Shown here piece after piece: positions 58,800 to 64,000 of a stretch of DNA of 64,000 nt. Numbering within the stretch: the first letter of the stretch is position 1; the number at the start of each line of letters is the position of its first letter. Origin of the DNA: Acanthaster planci (taxonomy: Eukaryota > Echinodermata > Asteroidea > Valvatida > Acanthasteridae); contig NW_019091421.1 of the NCBI RefSeq assembly GCF_001949145.1, forward strand, positions 844,206-908,205. Direction: 5' to 3'. Below the pieces are notes generated by a model. That model searched no databases and had not been told where the DNA came from. It saw nothing but the letters and a program-made list of their open reading frames with translations. The translations under genes and the position numbers were made by a program.

Positions 58800-60743
58800 A
58801 TATGTGTGGTTCTGAAAAGTGCCGGGAGTAGGCCTATACTTAACATTTCGAACTGCATGCTCAGTCCCTTGTGAGCAGACTGAAGAGATGCTGATGATGA
58901 AGCTGTTTATATAAGGTGACTGGATGCAGTGGGGTGTGACGAGGATGCTAGTGGTAGATTCAGCTGGGCGCTCATGCGGGACGGGGTCCAGCAAGTCAGT
59001 GAGGTGTGTCAGTTGGGCATAGGTTGGAGCGGGGTGAGGTGGCCGGGGGTATAGGAGACCCATAGGCGGGGTGGGGTGTCCCAGGTTATAGAGGACCCAT
59101 TGGACTGGGAGCTGAGCAGGGGTTACCAGATGTCACTGATGGAGAAGCCAATGGGATCGCCTTTATATTCTTTTCAGGACCCTACATACTCATAAGAGAT
59201 ATATTCCTTTGCATGGTGCTACCGCAAGCCTTTCCACCTATTGCTAAATTGGCAGTGATGTCCTCTTTCATATCAGAAAGAAAATGGGGAAGGGTATACC
59301 AATCAAGAAATGAGACCGAGGGGTACCCCCCAACATATCCAATCCCTATACACATTCCAGACTATTGTTACTTAACACATCTCCCCAAGATGTCTGAAAG
59401 GAATTCCCCAGATTCCTGCGAGACAATGACCAACACAAAGCAGGAGGGGTTCTCTCCGTCTCATACCTTGCTGCATGTGGGGAAGGGCCTTGGGTTTTGA
59501 GGGAAATTATGGGGACCCCACATTTTTTTGACATTTTAATCTTGCAAAACTGATAAGTCCCCCCAGAAAACAAAGGCAACACACTCTTTATTGTGCTTAC
59601 CCTATTTTTTTGAAAATTTCAAATTGTAAATTGTGAGAAAATGTGCCTTTTTACTGATAAACTAACCATGCAAATTTGAATCCACCATGTGGCACGTGTT
59701 AAAACACTCACAGTTTCCCCTCAAAATTTCCCTCAAAACTCAAAACCCTACCCTTTTTTTGACATAAACCCTACAGTTATTGAGTGTGATGTCACAATCA
59801 TCTACCAAGGTCAATTCAAAAGTTAAAATGTAACTCTCCCTGTCTCCCTTCTATTATAGGAACAGGGTGCCCAAATTCGCAATCTCCAAATTATTGGGTA
59901 TAACGGCAGTGTAAAAAGACGCGACGAAGAGCTGTGAACGAAGACAAATCCGCACATATGTACAATGTAGTCTGGTTCCTTGACCTGGAACCAATAAATG
60001 TTTCTTTTATGAAATCCATGTCCACAATGGCTGGGTCAGGTAACCAGACCTGAAACAAAATGGCGTGATGTGGTCGTCTTTCGTCGAACTCGGGAAAAAA
60101 AAAATTCTGGGTTTCTTGCTTAAATATTGTCAAAGATTACCCTAACTAGAGCTATTAGGATTAAGCAATGGATCCTCAAGGTCTGAATGTCAGTTAATTT
60201 CAAAAAGTGGACTTCGTTTTCCTTATTATAGGAACAAGGTGCTAATAGTAATGAACGCCTGTATTGTAGCCATGTACAAACTTGCATACAATGTATATCA
60301 GTTTTGGCTGTTTCGATTGTGTCAACTTACTCTGCCACCTCAGATATTTGTGCAACAAAATTTCTTACATACCTTCTTTGTGAGGATAGATGTCTGCCAG
60401 GGAGGTTACTCACCTTGTATCTCATTAAAATGGTGAAATTACTGAATATTTTTCCCATCCCCGCCAAGAAAAATTAGCAGCATGTACGTGTACTCTCTCA
60501 ATCACTGTCAGCAGCATGACAGCTTGACTAATTGCAACACAGCTCCTATCTTCTTGTTATTTTCCTGTCACTGGCAGATGAAAACTGAGGTGTGATTGGT
60601 CATTGAAATAGAAGCGAATTGGGCTAATCATATTGGACCACCATTAATTCCAATCAATGTTTTCATTCATAAGCAAGCTTGGGTACTGGAGATCTCATCG
60701 TCATTCTTTTTTTGTTGTACCAGCTGAAACTGGTGGAGCAATC

Positions 60744-62141
60744 ATGGCAACAGGAGGAGAAGATAGTGGCAACGATGGGAAAGAAGTAGAAAAAGCCAAC
60801 AAGAAACAGGAGCAAGATGAAGCCGCTGGCGATAAGGTGGGATCCTGGCTCTGGTCAGGGGTCAAAGTTGGCGCAGCCCTCAAGGTTGGTGCCATGCTGG
60901 GAGTGACAACTCTTGGTGCCACCGCTCTCGGAGCTGTGGCTGTTGGTGCCTATGCTGCCTTGAAGATTGTGGGGAGTATCGAGAGTCCAGAGGAAGAGGA
61001 GGACTGTAGAGGTGATGTGAAGGAGGGGGATGCGGAGAAGAAAGATAAGGAATATCTACCCTCCCCAGAGCAAGCACCTTCAGATTGTGACTCTGGAACT
61101 AAAAGGGAGTTCTCAAGCAATCTGGTCGAGGACCTGAATGAGTACTACCGCTCTGTCATCAGAAGTTCCTCAGCAAAGCGGATGGCCATACGGGACCTTG
61201 TAGAGAAGGCAAGACAGCCTCTCAGCATGTTCCTTGTGAAGAATCACGGAAGTCTCGTTGAGGGAGAGCTGGTACCTGCGGCTTCTGACAGATTGATCAC
61301 TAAGCACCAGGATGAGCGCACCCTATTTCTCCCGCTCACAGTGGACTGCCGGATGTGGGAAATTTGTGATGCTGGTGAAAGCGTGCTAGAGATGCGCGGC
61401 TTCTTTTGTGTGCGCCGTATAAACCTGGATGACTTCAGCATTGGGACCAGCCCCTGGGATCCTTTCCTGAGCGGAAGCTACTTGAACCCCGAGCTGTTGC
61501 AGAGGTTCTTGAAGAAGAAAATCCAGCTCTCGCTTGATGAAGAGAAGGTGCTGGGATTGGATTACGACGTCAAGTGGAATGGGAGCAGCATTGAACTGAT
61601 TATTGAAAATCCTGTCAAAGGCTATGCAGACATGCTTTGCATCAAGATCATTCCCTGTATGAAGGTTGAGAAGGGGGAAAAGACGATCACTGTAATTGCC
61701 CAGTCAGGCACCCCTTACCAGGAGTCAGCAGCCTTGTCCAGCATCCCACAGGAGAACCTCTGGCTTCACTCCTTGGAAGAGGAGGCCGTACTGGAGATGG
61801 AGTCACTGGACGAAGACGGCGGATGCCGGAAGAAGTGCTTGCTGATCCTGAAGTCACTGCTGTCCACTGAGCCGTCAATGAAAATGCTGACCCTTTACCA
61901 CCTGCTCACCGTCCTCCTGGAGGTCTGCGAGGAGGAGACGGAGTGGGAGGAGGAGATGCTGGCAGAGAGGTTCTTGGATCTCCTGAAGGCATTGGAAGGT
62001 TACTTGAGAGCTGATAATCTAGCTCATCACTGTTCCCCTGAAGATGTTGCTGAATCTCTAAAGTGGTTGGCCCACTTGTTGCAGTCAAATGAGTGCATTG
62101 CTGATCTGATATACGATCGCCTTTTCAAAGGTACCAAGTAG
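60744..62141 (+). CDS. MIEF: Mitochondrial dynamics protein MIEF1/2-like, copy 2
   Basis: This is a tandem paralog of the gene at 54815, in the same orientation and also with a single coding exon (465 aa). An acceptor (GTTGTACCAG at 60714-60723) lies 20 bp before the ATG at 60744; the frame is open upstream to 60657, but that part is probably intronic. The N-terminus is longer and charged (MATGGEDSGNDGKEVEKANK), followed by a glycine/alanine-rich hydrophobic segment at about 33-73 (VGSWLWSGVKVGAALKVGAM). The Mab-21-like domain keeps CRMWEICDAGE, GFFCVRRINLDDF, SPWDPFLSGSYL (Arg replaced by Pro compared with copy 1), ENLWLH, DGGCRKKCLLIL and LAERFLDLLKALEGYLRA. The segment corresponding to DEKIDVLARSCSL of copy 1 is shorter here. 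The likely role is recruitment of DRP1 at the mitochondrial outer membrane; division of labour with copy 1 is unknown. Confidence 0.9.
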   Translation: MATGGEDSGNDGKEVEKANKKQEQDEAAGDKVGSWLWSGVKVGAALKVGAMLGVTTLGATALGAVAVGAYAALKIVGSIESPEEEEDCRGDVKEGDAEKKDKEYLPSPEQAPSDCDSGTKREFSSNLVEDLNEYYRSVIRSSSAKRMAIRDLVEKARQPLSMFLVKNHGSLVEGELVPAASDRLITKHQDERTLFLPLTVDCRMWEICDAGESVLEMRGFFCVRRINLDDFSIGTSPWDPFLSGSYLNPELLQRFLKKKIQLSLDEEKVLGLDYDVKWNGSSIELIIENPVKGYADMLCIKIIPCMKVEKGEKTITVIAQSGTPYQESAALSSIPQENLWLHSLEEEAVLEMESLDEDGGCRKKCLLILKSLLSTEPSMKMLTLYHLLTVLLEVCEEETEWEEEMLAERFLDLLKALEGYLRADNLAHHCSPEDVAESLKWLAHLLQSNECIADLIYDRLFKGTK

Positions 62142-63739
62142 TAATTTCCAGGACCACCATATCAAATTTACTATGGAAATTTGCGTAGTGAAAACTTGTA
62201 GCATAGGTAGGTAACCTGCCAAGACATGTGCATGTTTTTTGTTTTTATTTGCTGTTTGTTTTCATTTCCAACCGTCCTTTTAAAAAAAGAAATTGTGGCA
62301 GCAGTCCCGTATTCCTTGCCTGCAAGTACACGGTTCAGGAAAAACTGGGTGAAAACTCTGTGGGTTTCCATCCCCAGTTTTTTTGATGTGACATTCTAGA
62401 AATGAATGTCAAAGGGTAATGAGCCACCTGTTGAATAACTTGGTTTAGGTGTTAATACAGCCTCTTATACTTTCATGTACACTGTACACGTTTACCCAGA
62501 ATATCTAGAAAACGTCACTGTCTCAGGCCGTGTCCGAAACGGGCTTCCAGAGCCACGGCTAGGTCTTTTGTCTACGCGTCTCCACACATTTCCAATGGAA
62601 CAAAGACCTAGACCTAGCTCTTGAGGACAGATTCGGATGCAGCCTTAGTCTCTTTCAGTTTCAAATCCAATCATGCCCCAAAGATATCTCAAGCTTTGTG
62701 AAGTTTCTTTTCCGTACATGTTCTTGAAATTCTGTGAGCACTGAAACTGTGTGCCAAGTAGACATGCATTGTTTGTTATTCTTAGCATAGGAATAGCTAG
62801 CATTGTTCGTTATCCCTAGCATAGGAATTGCTAGCACAAACCTCATTATTGATTTGTGCCTGTCTGTGCATGGCACACAGTATGCCATGGGGTAGGCACC
62901 CTTGTGGAACACAAATGCGCTTTTGTCTATGTACCAAACATGCATGCAAAACACAATGGGTTTATCTGCAGGCAAAATTGATTGACCTTCTAAAGAAAAA
63001 TTCACAATATCCAACATTTTTGTTGACCTTCAGCACTTCCACTATTTCATGGTTTAAATGTCATTTCAGAAGTCACTGGACTAGTGGTCCTAGTGGTTCA
63101 GAAATTTACTGGAGTGGACAGAAAACAGGTTTTCAAAACTATTGCAGTATTCTCTGGGCATGTACAGTACATGTATTATTTTACAGATGATTAATTGCCA
63201 GTCTCTTTTCTGTTTAAAGAATAATGTCTGTTAAAATATAACATGCCCAGCTCACTCAAGGCGAACAAAGAACATCAACACTGACCGTGCAAAGGGTGTT
63301 GCTAGAAAGGTTCCATTTTGCACAGTTAACAGGGTTTTATGTTTAAATTTTTCTAATCTGTTGTGGTTTTTGACTATTTCTACATGTAAGTTATTGGAAC
63401 TTCAGATTAAAAATTTTGCTTTCAGCTGTTTACATTGGGCGTTTATTTACACTGCAAAGATCTGAAATATATGTGTACAGTATGTGTTCTAAATACATAT
63501 TTATTTTATCTTTCTCTGTATATCTTGAGTCATTTTTTTCTCAGTACACCTGTATGTACATGTATGAACGTTGAATACATAAATTGTTCAGTGACAATTT
63601 TGCCCTTGAATACTTAAAGCCGATAAAAGTTTTTAAAGTATTCTGAAAATGATTAGTTTGAATAGTTTATAGGATGTTTCTTGGGTGATGCGCCACACAA
63701 AATTCTCTTCACTTTGGAGTTGTTTGAAAATTGAATAAA
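62142..63739 (+). other. 3' UTR of MIEF-like copy 2, ending near an AATAAA at 63734-63739
   Basis: AT-rich sequence without coding potential follows the stop codon. AATAAA at 63734-63739 is the best candidate polyadenylation signal. A family D MITE (62525-62645) lies inside this interval. After 63740 to the end of the window I recognise nothing. Confidence 0.45.
62525..62645 (-). mobile_element. Short MITE family D, copy 2
   Basis: This is the reverse-orientation copy of 13241-13361: it begins AGGCCGTGTCCGAAACGGGC and ends GACAGATTCGGATGCAGCCT, with the shared core CTCCACACATTTCCAATGGA. The ends are imperfect inverted repeats. Confidence 0.7.
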
Positions 63740-64000
63740 CAGGAGCTAGACTTAGTACTTCTTGAGTGTGTTAAAATTGCTGGTTAGCTGCTAAAAATGG
63801 AAGTGTTACACTTGCCACTCTTGAACTGTCCCTCTCTAGCTTGTATGGTTGCATCTTACACTTGGATATGACGGGCAAAAATACACGCTCCTGTGTACAT
63901 GTACATTTATCTGCACATGTGCACTTAAGTTTTATGTATATTTGCTATTGTTTTGTTTGTAAACGAATACACTGTCTATTCAGAAGAGGCTAAACTCGGC

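Larger units (their letters stand above)
56635..60723. other. Spacer between the two MIEF-like genes
   Basis: There is no supported coding sequence in about 4 kb. It holds the foldback element at 57447-57871, a family B MITE at 58581-58799, and GT-rich sequence around 58920-59110. The 5' UTR exon(s) of the second MIEF-like gene must lie somewhere here but cannot be placed. CCAAT-type motifs occur at about 60597 (ATTGGTCA) and 60640. Confidence 0.4.

Noticed and set aside
59480-59760. Possible inverted-repeat element (GGGTTTTGAGGGAAATT and its reverse complement)
   Set aside because: The matching arms are short, low in complexity and without a flanking duplication, so chance cannot be excluded.

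Overview
This is eukaryotic genomic DNA. Its genes are split into many short exons with GT-AG introns, the spaces between genes are long and hold many short inverted-repeat transposons, and polyadenylation signals are metazoan in style. The encoded proteins (epsin, DPH7, Flightless-1, MIEF/MiD49-51) and the order FLII-MIEF point to a deuterostome animal, most likely a marine invertebrate such as an echinoderm, hemichordate or amphioxus. The species cannot be fixed from the sequence. Three isolated N bases show that it is a draft assembly.

Layout from left to right. 1-4.3 kb: non-coding DNA with a decayed LINE fragment and two MITE-like repeats. 4.3-9.55 kb (+): an epsin gene with an ENTH domain, two UIMs and a DPW/NPF tail. 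9.55-16.15 kb: a probable long 3' UTR, then intergenic DNA. 16.15-17.19 kb (-): a small two-exon armadillo-like helical protein. 17.3-24.0 kb: a gene-free, internally duplicated non-coding block that contains all three N bases and a hAT-like MITE. 24.1-29.5 kb (+): a complete nine-exon DPH7 (diphthamide pathway WD40 protein). 31.46-54.03 kb (-): a complete Flightless-1 homolog in 30 exons giving 1266 aa, plus one extra duplicated exon. 54.8-56.2 kb and 60.7-62.1 kb (+): two tandem MIEF1/2-like genes, each with its whole coding region in one exon.

The genes do not form a single pathway. Epsin acts in clathrin-coated pit formation, DPH7 in the modification of eEF2, FLII in actin regulation and transcriptional co-activation, and MIEF proteins in recruiting DRP1 to mitochondria. 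Their order is informative: FLII and MIEF2 are divergent neighbours on human 17p11.2 and EPN2 lies in the same band, so the window appears to keep an ancient linkage.

The most interesting observations are (1) a duplicated FLII exon (39485-39595 next to 38217-38325) whose splice phase allows skipping or double inclusion but not clean mutual exclusion; (2) the conserved head-to-head FLII/MIEF arrangement with a local MIEF duplication; and (3) several MITE families, some with two copies inside this window. I saw no evidence of an undescribed multi-gene system.
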